The notes below the pieces were generated by a model that saw only the letters and a list, made by a program, of their open reading frames with translations, was not told where the DNA came from and ran no database searches. The translations under genes and the position numbers were made by a program. Below, piece by piece: positions 1 through 10,020 of a DNA stretch of 64,000 bases (its first letter is position 1; each line of letters opens with the position of its first letter). Location of the stretch: the NCBI GenBank assembly GCA_035938265.1, contig DASZHA010000009.1, positions 10,896 through 74,895 of the forward strand, written 5' to 3'. Source of the stretch: DASZHA01 sp035938265 (lineage in GTDB: Bacteria; Chloroflexota; Dormibacteria; DASZGP01).

Positions 1-971
1 AGCTCGGGCTCGATGTGCTGGTAGGTGTACGCCGCCTTCATCATCGCGTCGACATGCTGGCCGCCCTTGTGGGTGAAGGCGCCCTCGCCGACGAATGGTG
101 CCGAGATGGCCGGCACCACGTTGGCCAGCTCACCGATGTACTGCGAGGCCTCGGTCAGGGTCGCCAGCTGCGCCGGGCTGACGACCTGGTAGCCCATCTT
201 CAGCTGGAGGTTGGGGATGATCGTGGTCATGTTGGCGTTGCCGGTGCGCTCGCCCAGCCCGTTGACACAGCCCTGGACCTGGACTGCCCCAGCGTTGACC
301 GCGGCCAGGGTGTTGGCCACGCCAACGCCACAGTCATCGTGGCAATGGATGCCGACGACGGGGCCGAGCTTCTCCACCACCGCCGCGGTGACCTCGGAGA
401 TGGTGTCGGGCAGGCTGCCGCCGTTGGTGTCGCAGAGGATTACCCGGGTGGCGCCGCCCTCCAGCGCCGCCTCCAGGCAGCTCCGAGCGTAATCGGGGTT
501 GGAGGCGTAGCCGTCGAAGAAGTGCTCGGCGTCGTACATCGCCACCCGACCGGCGGCCTTGAGGAAGGCCATCGACTCACGGATCATGGCCACGTTCTCA
601 TCCAGGCTGGCGCGGATGACGTCCTCCACCTGGCGATCCCAGCTCTTGCCGACGAGCGTCACCACCGGGGTTTCAGCATCGATCAGCTGGCGCAGGCCCA
701 GGTCGTCGGCGGCGGCCGCGCCGGGCCTGCGGGTGGCGCCGAAGGCGGCCAGGACCGCGTGCTTGAGCCTCACCGACTTCATCTCGTCGAAGAACTCGGA
801 GTCCTTGGGGTTGGAGCCGGGCCAGCCGCCCTCGATGTATGTGACCCCGAGGTCGTCGAGCTTGGCGGCGATCTTCAGCTTGTCGGAGACGGAGAAGCTG
901 ATACCCGGGCCCTGGGCGCCGTCGCGAAGGGTGACATCGTAGAGCTCCAGGGCTCGTGTACCGGCGGTCAT
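1..971 (-). CDS. cimA: Citramalate synthase (2-isopropylmalate synthase family), partial
   Basis: Only the N-terminal 323 or so residues are present; the gene runs off the left edge of the window. The protein opens with ALELYDVTLRDGAQGPG, the DxTLRDGxQ motif of the HMGL-like aldol/Claisen condensation barrel, and carries the metal-binding HCHDD motif and GCVNGLGERTGNAN. These fit the citramalate synthase branch, which joins pyruvate and acetyl-CoA and feeds the isopropylmalate enzymes toward 2-oxobutyrate for isoleucine. The ATG shares one base with the TGA of leuB, so the two genes are translationally coupled at the end of the ilv-leu operon. A diverged 2-isopropylmalate synthase is the alternative. 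The family is secure; the substrate is inferred because the C-terminal regulatory domain is not in the window. Confidence 0.85.
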   Translation of the reverse strand, partial: MTAGTRALELYDVTLRDGAQGPGISFSVSDKLKIAAKLDDLGVTYIEGGWPGSNPKDSEFFDEMKSVRLKHAVLAAFGATRRPGAAAADDLGLRQLIDAETPVVTLVGKSWDRQVEDVIRASLDENVAMIRESMAFLKAAGRVAMYDAEHFFDGYASNPDYARSCLEAALEGGATRVILCDTNGGSLPDTISEVTAAVVEKLGPVVGIHCHDDCGVGVANTLAAVNAGAVQVQGCVNGLGERTGNANMTTIIPNLQLKMGYQVVSPAQLATLTEASQYIGELANVVPAISAPFVGEGAFTHKGGQHVDAMMKAAYTYQHIEPE

Positions 972-2074
972 CACGGCACCGTGTCGGGAACCATCCGCGG
1001 CAGCGCGGCCAGCACCGCGGATCCGACCTGCCCGGTGGACTCTGAGCCACCCAGGTCGCTGGTCAGGTGGCCGGCCTCGATGGTTTTCTCGACCGCGGCG
1101 CGCACGCCATCGGCCGCGGCGGCAAGCCCAACTGAATCAAGCAGCATGGCGACGCTCAGTATCGCGCCCAACGGGTTGGCCAGGCCCTTGCCGGCGATGT
1201 CGGGGGCGCTGCCATGGATGGGCTCGAAGAGGCCCGGCCCGATGCCGCTGAGGCTGGCTGACGGCAGCATGCCAAGGGAGCCGGACAGCATCGCGGCCTC
1301 GTCGGTGAGGATGTCGCCGAACAGGTTCTCGGTGACGATGACGTCGAAGTCGCGGGGGGCGCGGATGAGGCGCATGGCGGCGGCGTCCACCAGTTGATTT
1401 TCCAGCCGGACCTGGGGGAAGTCGACGGCCACCTCGCCCACGACCTCGCGCCAGAGCTGCGATGTCACCAGCACATTGGCCTTGTCAACCGACACCAGCG
1501 GCTTGCCGGAATCGCGCTGCTGGGCCTTCTCGAATGCGAAGCGGGCGACGCGCTCGATCTCCGGTCGGGTGTAGATCATGGTGTCGACCGCGCTTTCGTC
1601 GGCCCCCTCGCCACGGCGCTCCTTGGGCTGCCCGAAGTAGACCCCACCGGTCAGCTCGCGCACCACCACAAGGTCGACGCCCTGCACCACCTCGCGCTTC
1701 AGGGTGGAGCGATCCGCGAGCGCGTCCGGCACCCACACCGGCCGGACGTTGGCGAAGACCCCCATCCCCTTGCGCAGCCGCAGCAGTCCCGACTCGCAGC
1801 GCATGTCGCCGCTGAGCTGGTCCCACTTGGGGCCCCCGACCGCGCCCAGCAGCACTGCATCGGAGGTGACGCAGGCATCCAGTGTCTCCTCCGAGAGGGG
1901 GGTTCCCTCGGCATCGATGGCGGTGCCACCCATGCGCCGCTCTTCGAGGGTCAGGGAGATCCCGGCGATCTCGGTCGCGGCGCGGAGCACGCTCACGGCC
2001 TGCTCCGTCACCTCGGGACCGATGCCGTCGCCGGGAAGGACGACGACGCGGAGACTCGTGGACTGCGCGCTCAC
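971..2074 (-). CDS. leuB: 3-isopropylmalate dehydrogenase
   Basis: Oxidative decarboxylation of 3-isopropylmalate to 2-oxoisocaproate with NAD+, the third step of leucine synthesis in the cytosol. The 367-residue protein shows the isocitrate/isopropylmalate dehydrogenase hallmarks: LPGDGIGPEV near the N-terminus, GGPKWD, TENLFGDILTDEAA and EPIHGSAPDIAGKG. An in-frame ATG lies 57 bases further upstream, at 2131, but it would sit deep inside leuD. I chose the GTG at 2074, whose first bases overlap the leuD stop as GTGA. The gene is followed by a one-base overlap with cimA. The same enzyme can serve the citramalate route by acting on 3-methylmalate, which suits its position between leuD and cimA. 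Confidence 0.95.
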   Translation of the reverse strand: MSAQSTSLRVVVLPGDGIGPEVTEQAVSVLRAATEIAGISLTLEERRMGGTAIDAEGTPLSEETLDACVTSDAVLLGAVGGPKWDQLSGDMRCESGLLRLRKGMGVFANVRPVWVPDALADRSTLKREVVQGVDLVVVRELTGGVYFGQPKERRGEGADESAVDTMIYTRPEIERVARFAFEKAQQRDSGKPLVSVDKANVLVTSQLWREVVGEVAVDFPQVRLENQLVDAAAMRLIRAPRDFDVIVTENLFGDILTDEAAMLSGSLGMLPSASLSGIGPGLFEPIHGSAPDIAGKGLANPLGAILSVAMLLDSVGLAAAADGVRAAVEKTIEAGHLTSDLGGSESTGQVGSAVLAALPRMVPDTVP

Positions 2075-2715
2075 GCCAGTGCTCCCGTTTGCGATCTGGC
2101 CGCCGGCTTGCGTCGCATGTCCGGCATCCACGACGGACGCCCTGCCTCGAATGCGGTGATGGCGTCCTCCTGGGCCTGCGTCAGCCCGATATCGTCCAGG
2201 CCTTCGAGCAGGCAGTGCTTGAGGAAGGGGTCGACCTCGAAGGAGTAGGACAGCTCGCCCAGGGTCACGGTCTGCGACTCGAGGTCGACGGTGGCCTCGA
2301 CGCCGGGCTCCTCCTCGGCCCGCGACGCCAGCAGGTTGACCGCGTCCTCGGGCAGCTGCACGGTGAGCAGTCCCTCCTTGCCCGAGTTGCCGCGGAAGAT
2401 GTCAGCGAAGCCGGGGGCGATCACGACGCGGAAGCCGAACTGGTCGAGCGCCCAGACGGCGTGCTCCCGACTTGACCCGCAGCCGAAGTTGCGTCCCGCG
2501 ATCAGCACGTTGCCGCTGCGATAGGCGGCCTGGTTGAGCACGAAGTCGGGCCTCTCGCTGCCGTCCTGGTTGTAGCGCCAGTCATTGAACAGGAAGGGCC
2601 CGTACCCGGTGCGCTCGATGCGCTTGAGGAACTGCTTGGGGATGATCTGATCGGTGTCGACGTTGTGCTTGACCATCGGCACGACAACTCCGGTCTCCCT
2701 GCGGAACGGCTTCAT
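2071..2715 (-). CDS. leuD: 3-isopropylmalate dehydratase small subunit
   Basis: Small swivelling subunit of isopropylmalate isomerase, which partners with LeuC to convert 2- to 3-isopropylmalate. The 214-residue product begins MKPFRRETGVVVPM and has the expected DTDQIIPKQFLK stretch and the NFGCGSSREHAVWAL motif, which closes the active site over the LeuC iron-sulfur cluster. The length is usual for the family (about 190-215). The ATG overlaps the leuC TGA as ATGA, and its own TGA overlaps the leuB GTG, so stoichiometric coupled translation of leuC-leuD-leuB is likely. Nothing unusual was seen. Confidence 0.95.
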   Translation of the reverse strand: MKPFRRETGVVVPMVKHNVDTDQIIPKQFLKRIERTGYGPFLFNDWRYNQDGSERPDFVLNQAAYRSGNVLIAGRNFGCGSSREHAVWALDQFGFRVVIAPGFADIFRGNSGKEGLLTVQLPEDAVNLLASRAEEEPGVEATVDLESQTVTLGELSYSFEVDPFLKHCLLEGLDDIGLTQAQEDAITAFEAGRPSWMPDMRRKPAARSQTGALA

Positions 2716-4136
2716 CGGCTGGCCCCCGCGGCTACGGGTAGCTCGCGGACGTCGACGAAGTGGCCCTCGATGGCAGCCGCCGCGGCCATCGCCGGGCTCA
2801 CCAGGTGGGTCCGGCCTCCCCTCCCCTGGCGGCCCTCGAAGTTGCGGTTGCTGGTCGAGGCACAGCGTTCGCCGGGCTGAAGGATGTCCGGGTTCATGCC
2901 CAGGCACATCGAGCAGCCGGCGTCGCGCCACTCGAGCCCGGCGTCAATGAAGACCCGATCAAGTCCCTCGGCCTCCGCCTGCGCCTTGACCTGCATTGAC
3001 CCGGGCACCACCATCGCCTGCACCGAGGGCGCAACCCGGCGGCCCGCAACCACCGAAGCGGCGATGCGGAGGTCGGAGATGCGGGAGTTGGTGCAGGAGC
3101 CGATGAAGACCCGATCGACGGCGATCTCCTGGATCGGCGTCCCCGGTTCGAGCGCCATGTAGGCCAGCGACTGCCGCGCCGAGTCGCCCTGCGCCGGGTC
3201 GGCAAAGCTCTCGGGGTCGGGAACGGACTCCCCCACCGTCACCGACTGAGCCGGGTTGGTCCCCCACGTCACGTAGGGCTCCAGCTCGGCGGCATCGATG
3301 AGAAGGGTCTGGTCGTAAGTCGCGCCCGGGTCGGTGGGGAGCGTGCGCCAGTACGCCACCGCCGCGTCCCAGTCGGCGCCCTGGGGGGCGTACGGCCGGC
3401 CCTTGATGTACTCGAAGGTCGTCTCGTCGGGCGCGACCATGCCGGCCCGGGCGCCACCCTCGATCGACATGTTGCAGACGCTCATCCGCTCCTCCATCGA
3501 CATGGCGCGGAACGTCGAGCCCGTGTACTCCAGGACATGGCCGGTGCCGCCGTCGACGCCGAGCCGGTTAAGGATGCCAAGGGCCACGTCCTTGGCCGCG
3601 ACACCAAGGGGCAGGTCGCCGTCGACGCGGACCTCGTACGTCCCCGGCTTGTTGAGCCGGAGGCACTGGGTGGCGAGCACATGCTCCACCTCGGAGGTGC
3701 CGATGCCAAGGCCAAAGGTGCCGAAGGCACCGTGGGTGGAGGTGTGGCTGTCACCGCAGGCAACCACCAGGCCGGGCAGGGTCACGCCCAGCTCGGGCCC
3801 GATGATGTGGACGATGCCCTGCTCGCGAGTGCCCAGTCCGAAGCAGACGATGCCCGCCTCCTCGCAGTTGCTGTTGAGCGTGTCCACCTGCTTGCGGGCG
3901 ATCTCGTCGGTGATGCCCTTGTCGCGATCGATGGTGGGGACGTTGTGGTCGTGCGTGGCGACCGCCTGCCCAGGACGGCGGACGCTGCGGCCGGCAAGCC
4001 GGAGCCCCTCGAACGCCTGCGGCGAGGTCACCTCGTGGACAAGGTGCATGTCGACGTACACGATGGTCGGCTCGCCGTCCCTGGCGTAGACGGTGTGGGC
4101 GTCCCAGATCTTGTCGAAGAGTGTGCGCGCTGCCAT
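2712..4136 (-). CDS. leuC: 3-isopropylmalate dehydratase large subunit
   Basis: Aconitase-family large subunit of isopropylmalate isomerase. The 474 residues show CGDSHTSTHGAFGTFGLGIG, FIGSCTNSRISDL and CSMCLGMNPD, which supply the three cysteines of the [4Fe-4S] cluster, and the conserved end STSNRNFEGRQGRGGRTHLV. The start is the ATG at 4136, giving MAARTLFDKIWDAHTV, which matches the typical family N-terminus. The open frame continues upstream, but that sequence does not look like LeuC. It lies 37 bases downstream of leuA and overlaps leuD by four bases. Length and motifs are standard for a bacterial LeuC. Confidence 0.95.
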   Translation of the reverse strand: MAARTLFDKIWDAHTVYARDGEPTIVYVDMHLVHEVTSPQAFEGLRLAGRSVRRPGQAVATHDHNVPTIDRDKGITDEIARKQVDTLNSNCEEAGIVCFGLGTREQGIVHIIGPELGVTLPGLVVACGDSHTSTHGAFGTFGLGIGTSEVEHVLATQCLRLNKPGTYEVRVDGDLPLGVAAKDVALGILNRLGVDGGTGHVLEYTGSTFRAMSMEERMSVCNMSIEGGARAGMVAPDETTFEYIKGRPYAPQGADWDAAVAYWRTLPTDPGATYDQTLLIDAAELEPYVTWGTNPAQSVTVGESVPDPESFADPAQGDSARQSLAYMALEPGTPIQEIAVDRVFIGSCTNSRISDLRIAASVVAGRRVAPSVQAMVVPGSMQVKAQAEAEGLDRVFIDAGLEWRDAGCSMCLGMNPDILQPGERCASTSNRNFEGRQGRGGRTHLVSPAMAAAAAIEGHFVDVRELPVAAGASR

Positions 4137-4173
4137 TCCTGTCAATCCACTGCGGAGACCAAGCGTGTTCGGA

Positions 4174-5861
4174 CTACGGGGTCCCGGCGGCCGCCGCGGG
4201 CTGGGCGGCGCCCGAGTCCTCGGGCTTGATTCGCGGCGTGTCACCGATGGCGACGAGCTTGTTGAGGGCGTTGATGTAGGCGCGCGCCGACGCCACCAGG
4301 ATGTCGGTGTCGGCGCCGTGTCCGCTCGCCAGGTGAGCGCCACGGCGGACGCGGACGTTGACCTCGCCGACGGCGTCGATCCCAGCAGTGACCTCCTGGA
4401 CGCGGTACTCCTTGAGCTCGTTGGGCAGCTTGACGATCTGGTTGATGGCGGCGTAGGTGGCGTCCACCGGGCCGTCGCCCATGGCTGCGGCCTCCTCGGT
4501 CTTGCCGTCCTCGAATGCGATCCGCACCGTGGCGGTCGGCTTCAGGTGCGTCCCTGAGCTGACCTGGAGGTGGTCGAGCTTGAAGGTCTCGGTCGCCATC
4601 CGTGCCTCGTCGGCGACGATCGACTCGAGGTCGCGGTCGGTAACGTCCTTCTTCTTGTCGGCCAGCGCCTTGAAACGCTGGAAGGCGCGCTTGAACTCCT
4701 CGTCCGGCAGGGAGTAGCCCATCTCCTCCAGGCGAACCTTGAATGCGTGCCGGCCGGAGAGCTTGCCCAGCACAAGGCTGTTCTCGGTGCCCACGTCGGT
4801 CGGGTTGATGATCTCGAAGGTTTCCTGGTTCTTGAGCACGCCGTCCTGGTGGATGCCGGAGGCGTGGGCGAAGGCGTTGGCGCCGACCACCGCCTTGTTG
4901 GGCTGCACCATCATCCCAGTCAGCTGACTGACCAGGCGGCTGGTGCGATAGATCTGGCTGTGGTCGATTCGGGTCCAGACGCCGTACTGGTCGGGCCGCA
5001 GGCGCACCGCGGTGGCGATCTCCTCGACCGAGGCGTTGCCGGCGCGCTCACCGATGCCGTTGATGCAGCCCTCGACCTGGCGCGCCCCGGAGCGGACCGC
5101 CGAAAGCGAGTTGGCCACCGCCATGCCGAGGTCGTCGTGGCAGTGGACCGAGAGCACGACGCCGGAGAGGGCGGGCACCTTCTGGTAGAGGTAGGTCATC
5201 AGGTCCGACCACTCCTCGGGGGTGGCGTAGCCGACGGTGTCGGGGACGTTGATGGTGGTCGCGCCGGCCTCGATGGTCGCGTCGATGATGTCGACCAGGA
5301 ACTCCTTCTCGGTGCGGCTGGCGTCCATCGGTGAGAACTCGACGTCCTCGACGTAGCCCTTGGCCATCTGCACCGCCAGCACGGCGCGGTCAAGGATCTC
5401 CTGCGGCGTCTTGGCCCAGGAGACCATGTCGCGATGCAGCGGCGAGGTGCCGACAAACGTGTGGATCCGTGGCCTCTTGGCTGCCGAGACCGCGTCAGCG
5501 GCACGAACGATGTCCTCCTCGGGCCAGATCCGCGCCAGGCCGGCAACGATGGAGGTCTCGACCTGCTCGGCGACCGCGCTGACGGCGGCGAAATCGCCAG
5601 GCGAGGAGTTGGGGAAGCCCGCCTCGATGACGTCGACCTGGAGCCTTTCCAGCTGCGCCGCCACCTGCAGCTTCTGATCGATGTTCATGGCCGCGCCGGG
5701 CGACTGCTCGCCGTCGCGGAGGGTGGTGTCGAAGATGATCAGCTGGTCTTCTGGGGCACCCTGCGCCGTGGCCTGCTCCTGCTCGTCCGGGGCAATACCT
5801 GAGACGGCGAGCTCGCGCTCGCCTACGGCCGGCTTGCCGTTGTCGGCGCTGCTGTTCTCGG

Positions 5862-5865
<4 letters not shown>
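4174..5865 (-). CDS. leuA: 2-isopropylmalate synthase
   Basis: First committed enzyme of leucine synthesis, condensing acetyl-CoA with 2-oxoisovalerate. The catalytic motif FDTTLRDGEQSPGAAM begins near residue 45, followed by the metal ligands in VHCHDDLG and the family motif GCINGIGERAGNA. The C-terminal third (from about residue 400) is the regulatory domain that usually binds leucine. The 563-residue length is slightly long because of a polar N-terminal tail of about 40 residues rich in Glu, Gln and Ala. The GTG start overlaps the ilvC stop as GTGA. The operon lies under a leucine-type T-box, so feedback inhibition and transcriptional control would both respond to leucine. It is distinguished from cimA downstream by length and its fuller regulatory domain. 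Confidence 0.95.
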
Positions 5866-6935
<1,070 letters not shown>

Positions 6936-6951
6936 GCCTCTCCTCCTATCC

Positions 6952-7548
6952 CTATACCGTTCCGGTCAGGTCGCCGGCGGTGCCGGTGGGCTTGAGCTTG
7001 CGCGACGGGACCAAATTGCCGGCGTGCTCGCCGTAGTGGTCGTGGTCGACGAGCTTCAGCCTCGCCTGGTTGCCGCGCACCATCGCCACGGCGCCCGAGC
7101 GCGCGATCTCCTTGATGCCAAAGGGCCCGACCAGGTCGATGAAGTTGTCGATCTTCTCGCCGCTGCCGGTGAGCTCGACGATTACGGTGTTGCTGGCGAC
7201 GTCGACGATGCGGCCGTTGAAGATGCTGACGACATCGAGGAGGTCGCGGCGCGCCCGGCTGGGGGCGTTGACCTTGACCAGCAGCATTTCGTGGGCCACC
7301 ACGCGCTCGGTGGTGATGTCATCGATCTTGATGACGTCGACCAGCTTGTAGAGCTGCTTCATCGCCTGCTCGGCCTGGGCCTTGCCGACGTGGACTGTGA
7401 TGGTCATCCGGCTGACGCTGGCGTCATCGGTCTCACCCACCGACAGGGAGTCGATGTTGAAACCGCGACGGCGGATCATCGACGCCACCCGCTGAAGGAC
7501 CCCCGGCCGGTTCTCGACCAGGACGGAGAGCAGCCGAGCCTGGCTCAT
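6952..7548 (-). CDS. ilvN: Acetolactate synthase small (regulatory) subunit
   Basis: Regulatory partner of IlvB. The 198-residue product starts MSQARLLSVLVENRPGVLQRV, the ACT-domain signature of IlvN/IlvH, and continues with RRGFNIDSLSVGETDD, where valine-type effectors bind in characterised homologues. The second half, with ELTGSGEKIDNFIDL, is the C-terminal domain that stimulates the catalytic subunit. A short polar tail of about 25 residues is extra relative to the common 160-175 residues. It lies 67 bases downstream of ilvB and 16 bases upstream of ilvC. No clear Shine-Dalgarno sequence was seen, so translation may depend on readthrough from ilvB transcripts. Confidence 0.95.
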   Translation of the reverse strand: MSQARLLSVLVENRPGVLQRVASMIRRRGFNIDSLSVGETDDASVSRMTITVHVGKAQAEQAMKQLYKLVDVIKIDDITTERVVAHEMLLVKVNAPSRARRDLLDVVSIFNGRIVDVASNTVIVELTGSGEKIDNFIDLVGPFGIKEIARSGAVAMVRGNQARLKLVDHDHYGEHAGNLVPSRKLKPTGTAGDLTGTV

Positions 7549-7615
7549 TTGCTGTAGTCCGAGCCAGACCGATCGTCCCGATCCGGGTTCTGGGTGTCGG
7601 TATCCCTCGGGTTCA

Positions 7616-9421
7616 TTACTTCGCCTCCACGAAGTCCAGCAGCCCCTTGCCCAGGGGCACGATCGGATAGACGTTGGCGTCAGGGTCTATGACGAACTCC
7701 ATCAGCACGGGGCCCTTGTGCTTGAGGGCCTCGTCCAGCATCCCGGGCACGTCGGCCTGCTGGTCGGTACGCATCCCCTTGATGCCGAAGGCGTCGGCGA
7801 GCTTCATGAAGTCCGGTGCGCCACTGAGGTCGATCTGGGAGCGGATGCCGCCATAGAAGTCGTCCTGGAACTGGCGCACCATGCCCAGCGAACGGTTGTT
7901 GAGGATCAGGATCTTGATGTCGACGTTGTGCTCCGCCGCCGTCGCCAGCTCCTGCATGTTCATCACGAAGCCACCCTCACCCGTGACGCAGAAGACGGTG
8001 CGCTCCGGCTGCGAGAACTTGGCGCCGATGGCGGCGGGGAAGGCGAACCCCATGCACCCAGTGCCGCCGGAGTTGAGGAAGAGGCCCGGCTTGTCGTAGT
8101 TGAACCAGAGCGCGGCCCAGATCTGGTTCTGGCCGACGTCGGCGACCACAATGGCCTCCGAGTCGGTGCGCTCGTACATCGGGATCAGCACCTCCTGCGG
8201 CTGCAGCAGCCCGGTGTTGTTGACGTAGCGGACGGGGTGCTCCTCCTTCCACTGCTCGATCTGGGTCAGCCACTCCTGCTCCCATTTCTGCTCGACCATT
8301 GGGATCAGGTCCTTGAGCACCGACTTGGCGTCGCCCACCACCGGCACCTGTGGCTTCAGGTTCTTGCCGATCTCGGCGGGGTCGATGTCGATGTGGACGA
8401 TGTTCTCGACATTGGGCGCGAAGCTCTCGATCTTGGTGGTGACGCGGTCGTCGCAACGCATCCCGATCATCATCAGGAGGTCGGCGCCGTTGACCGCCTT
8501 GTTGGTGTAGCCAGCGCCCATGAAGCCGACCATCTGCAGCGCCAGCGGGTCCTGCAGCGGGAACGCACCCGTGCCCAGCAGGGTCCAGCCCACCGGGATG
8601 TTGGCCTTGTGGGAGAGCTCCATCAGCTCCTCCTCGGCGCCCGAGATCAGGACTCCGCGGCCGCACAGGATCACCGGCCGCTTGGAGTGCTTGATCAGCT
8701 CGGCGATCTTCTGCAGCTGCACCGGGTTGCCCCGGTAGGTGGGGTTGTACGACCGCAGCCGGACCGGCGCCTCGGGGTAGACGAACTCCATGCTCGCCTG
8801 CTGGACGTCCTTGGGCAGGTCGATCAGGACCGGCCCGGGACGGCCGGTGCGGGCGATATAGAAGGCCTCTTTGATGGTCCGGGCGAGGTCGTTGATGTCG
8901 GTGACCAGGTAGCTGTGCTTGACCACGGACATCGTGGTCCCGATGACGTCGGACTCCTGGAAGGCGTCAGTGCCGACGGCGGTGGTGGGCACCTGCCCGG
9001 TGATGGCGACCACCGGTACCGAGTCGAGGAAGGCGGTGCAGAGACCGGTGACCATGTTCAATGCCCCGGGTCCGCTTGTGGCCCAGCACACTCCGACACT
9101 GCCGCGCTTGGCCCGGGCGTACCCGTCGGCGGCGTGGGCGGCGCCCTGCTCGTGCCGGACCAGGACGTGCTTGACCTGCTCGGCGTACTTGGGCAGGTGC
9201 TGGTAGAGGGGCAGGTTGGCGCCCCCGGGATAGCCGAAGATCGTGTCTACCCCTTCGCGCAGCAGGCACTCGATTGCGATCTCGGCGCCGGTGAGCGTCC
9301 TCGGCGTCGAGGTTTCGATCGGCTGTGTGCTGTGCGCCTCGGCCTCGCGCGCACCGGATTCGCCGGCGCCATTGGAGCCGGGGGTCGCGGCCGAGGCCTC
9401 GGGGTCGATCTCAGCGGTCAT
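7616..9421 (-). CDS. ilvB: Acetolactate synthase large (catalytic) subunit
   Basis: ThDP- and FAD-dependent acetohydroxyacid synthase, first common step of valine, leucine and isoleucine synthesis. At 601 residues it has the catalytic glutamate in VLVRHEQGAAHAADGYARA (Glu91), the SGPGALN segment, and the ThDP-binding region near residue 480. That region reads GEGGFVMN where the family usually has GDG, a conservative Asp-to-Glu change at a Mg2+ ligand. The first 41 residues are a Glu/Ala/Ser/Thr-rich tail before the usual start at LTGAEIAIECL. The ATG at 9421 is preceded by an AGGAGA ribosome site. It sits 50 bases after a small unrecognised gene and under the T-box leader. Confidence 0.95.
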   Translation of the reverse strand: MTAEIDPEASAATPGSNGAGESGAREAEAHSTQPIETSTPRTLTGAEIAIECLLREGVDTIFGYPGGANLPLYQHLPKYAEQVKHVLVRHEQGAAHAADGYARAKRGSVGVCWATSGPGALNMVTGLCTAFLDSVPVVAITGQVPTTAVGTDAFQESDVIGTTMSVVKHSYLVTDINDLARTIKEAFYIARTGRPGPVLIDLPKDVQQASMEFVYPEAPVRLRSYNPTYRGNPVQLQKIAELIKHSKRPVILCGRGVLISGAEEELMELSHKANIPVGWTLLGTGAFPLQDPLALQMVGFMGAGYTNKAVNGADLLMMIGMRCDDRVTTKIESFAPNVENIVHIDIDPAEIGKNLKPQVPVVGDAKSVLKDLIPMVEQKWEQEWLTQIEQWKEEHPVRYVNNTGLLQPQEVLIPMYERTDSEAIVVADVGQNQIWAALWFNYDKPGLFLNSGGTGCMGFAFPAAIGAKFSQPERTVFCVTGEGGFVMNMQELATAAEHNVDIKILILNNRSLGMVRQFQDDFYGGIRSQIDLSGAPDFMKLADAFGIKGMRTDQQADVPGMLDEALKHKGPVLMEFVIDPDANVYPIVPLGKGLLDFVEAK

Positions 9422-9471
9422 CTCTTTCTCCTAGTGGGTTGGGAATACGACTCTGGCTCAGCCCGGTCGGG

Positions 9472-9666
9472 CTAGCCGTAGATGTTTTGGATGTCCTCGT
9501 GGGTGTGCTCGTCGGCGAGGATCTCGTGGAGCCGCTCGTCGCTGGGCTCCTTCTGGTCCCGGTCGACCTTGTCGAGGACACGGTTCACCACCCGCTCTTT
9601 GGGAGCGTGGCCCATGTCGAACATGCGCGCCTGGAGCCTCATCTTGGCCTTCTTCTTCTCGGACAT
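9472..9666 (-). CDS. Small charged protein of unknown function between the T-box and ilvB
   Basis: Sixty-four residues starting MSEKKKAKMRLQARMFDMGH, very rich in Lys, Arg, Asp, Glu and His, with no membrane segment or signal peptide. I do not recognise a family. A good ribosome site (AGGAGG, eight bases before the ATG) supports real translation. A longer in-frame start at 9738 would sit inside the terminator and is unlikely. It is the first gene after the leucine-type T-box terminator, so its expression should rise when charged tRNA-Leu falls. It is not a classical leader peptide, because it has few Leu, Ile or Val codons. It could be a small accessory factor of acetolactate synthase; that is speculation. 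Confidence 0.6.
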   Translation of the reverse strand: MSEKKKAKMRLQARMFDMGHAPKERVVNRVLDKVDRDQKEPSDERLHEILADEHTHEDIQNIYG

Positions 9667-9740
9667 CTGTGGCCTCCTGTGTAAAACCCTGTGACTTTTC
9701 GCCGCCAGGGCCTCTGGATTTAACCGGGGCTTTACCAAAC

Positions 9741-9774
9741 AAAAAAGCCCCGCCCCAACTGTTGGGACGAGACT
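9741..9774 (-). terminator. Intrinsic terminator of the T-box leader
   Basis: On the minus strand a 12-bp G+C-rich stem (9774-9763 pairing with 9757-9746) with a five-base loop is followed by a run of six U (9746-9741). It sits just after the T-box sequence, exactly where the regulated terminator of a transcriptional T-box is expected. Confidence 0.88.
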
Positions 9775-10014
9775 TCAACGAAATCCCGCGGTACCACCCG
9801 GATTGCCGGCTTGCGCCGACCACTCAAGAGCTAAAACTCTATCGGTCCGATATCGAGGACCAATTCGGCCGCTGCTACTGACGACTGCGTCGCGTTCGGT
9901 CGGCTGCTCGGGGGCGAGTTCAGACTCCTTTTTGACTGCCGGCTTCCACCTGACCCGGCTCGCTGTAGCCCTTTGGGCGCCCTAGTACTCCCCGTCAAAG
10001 CTCTATTCAGTTGT
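9741..10014 (-). promoter_or_regulatory. T-box riboswitch leader, probably leucine-specific
   Basis: The minus-strand RNA contains the invariant T-box sequence GGGUGGUACCGCGGG (9785-9800) inside an antiterminator closed by AAUCC/GGAUU, followed by the UCUCGUCCC segment of the terminator. Upstream, the base of Stem I pairs GGGG with CCCC around an AGUA element and a GAACUC specifier loop. The most likely specifier codon is CUC (Leu) at 9918-9916. The UGGU of the T-box would pair with an ACCA acceptor end, as in tRNA-Leu (A73). Uncharged tRNA-Leu should stabilise the antiterminator and switch on the ilv-leu operon. The T-box assignment is secure; the specifier reading is an inference from position. 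Confidence 0.93.
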
Positions 10015-10020
10015 CGTGCG

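Noticed and set aside
7718..9475. 585-codon plus-strand frame opposite ilvB
   Set aside because: Antisense shadow of a well-supported acetolactate synthase gene, rich in Asp/Gly/His repeats typical of reverse-frame translation.
9669..9985. Short plus-strand frames within the T-box leader
   Set aside because: They overlap the conserved RNA elements of the T-box on the minus strand and lack ribosome sites.
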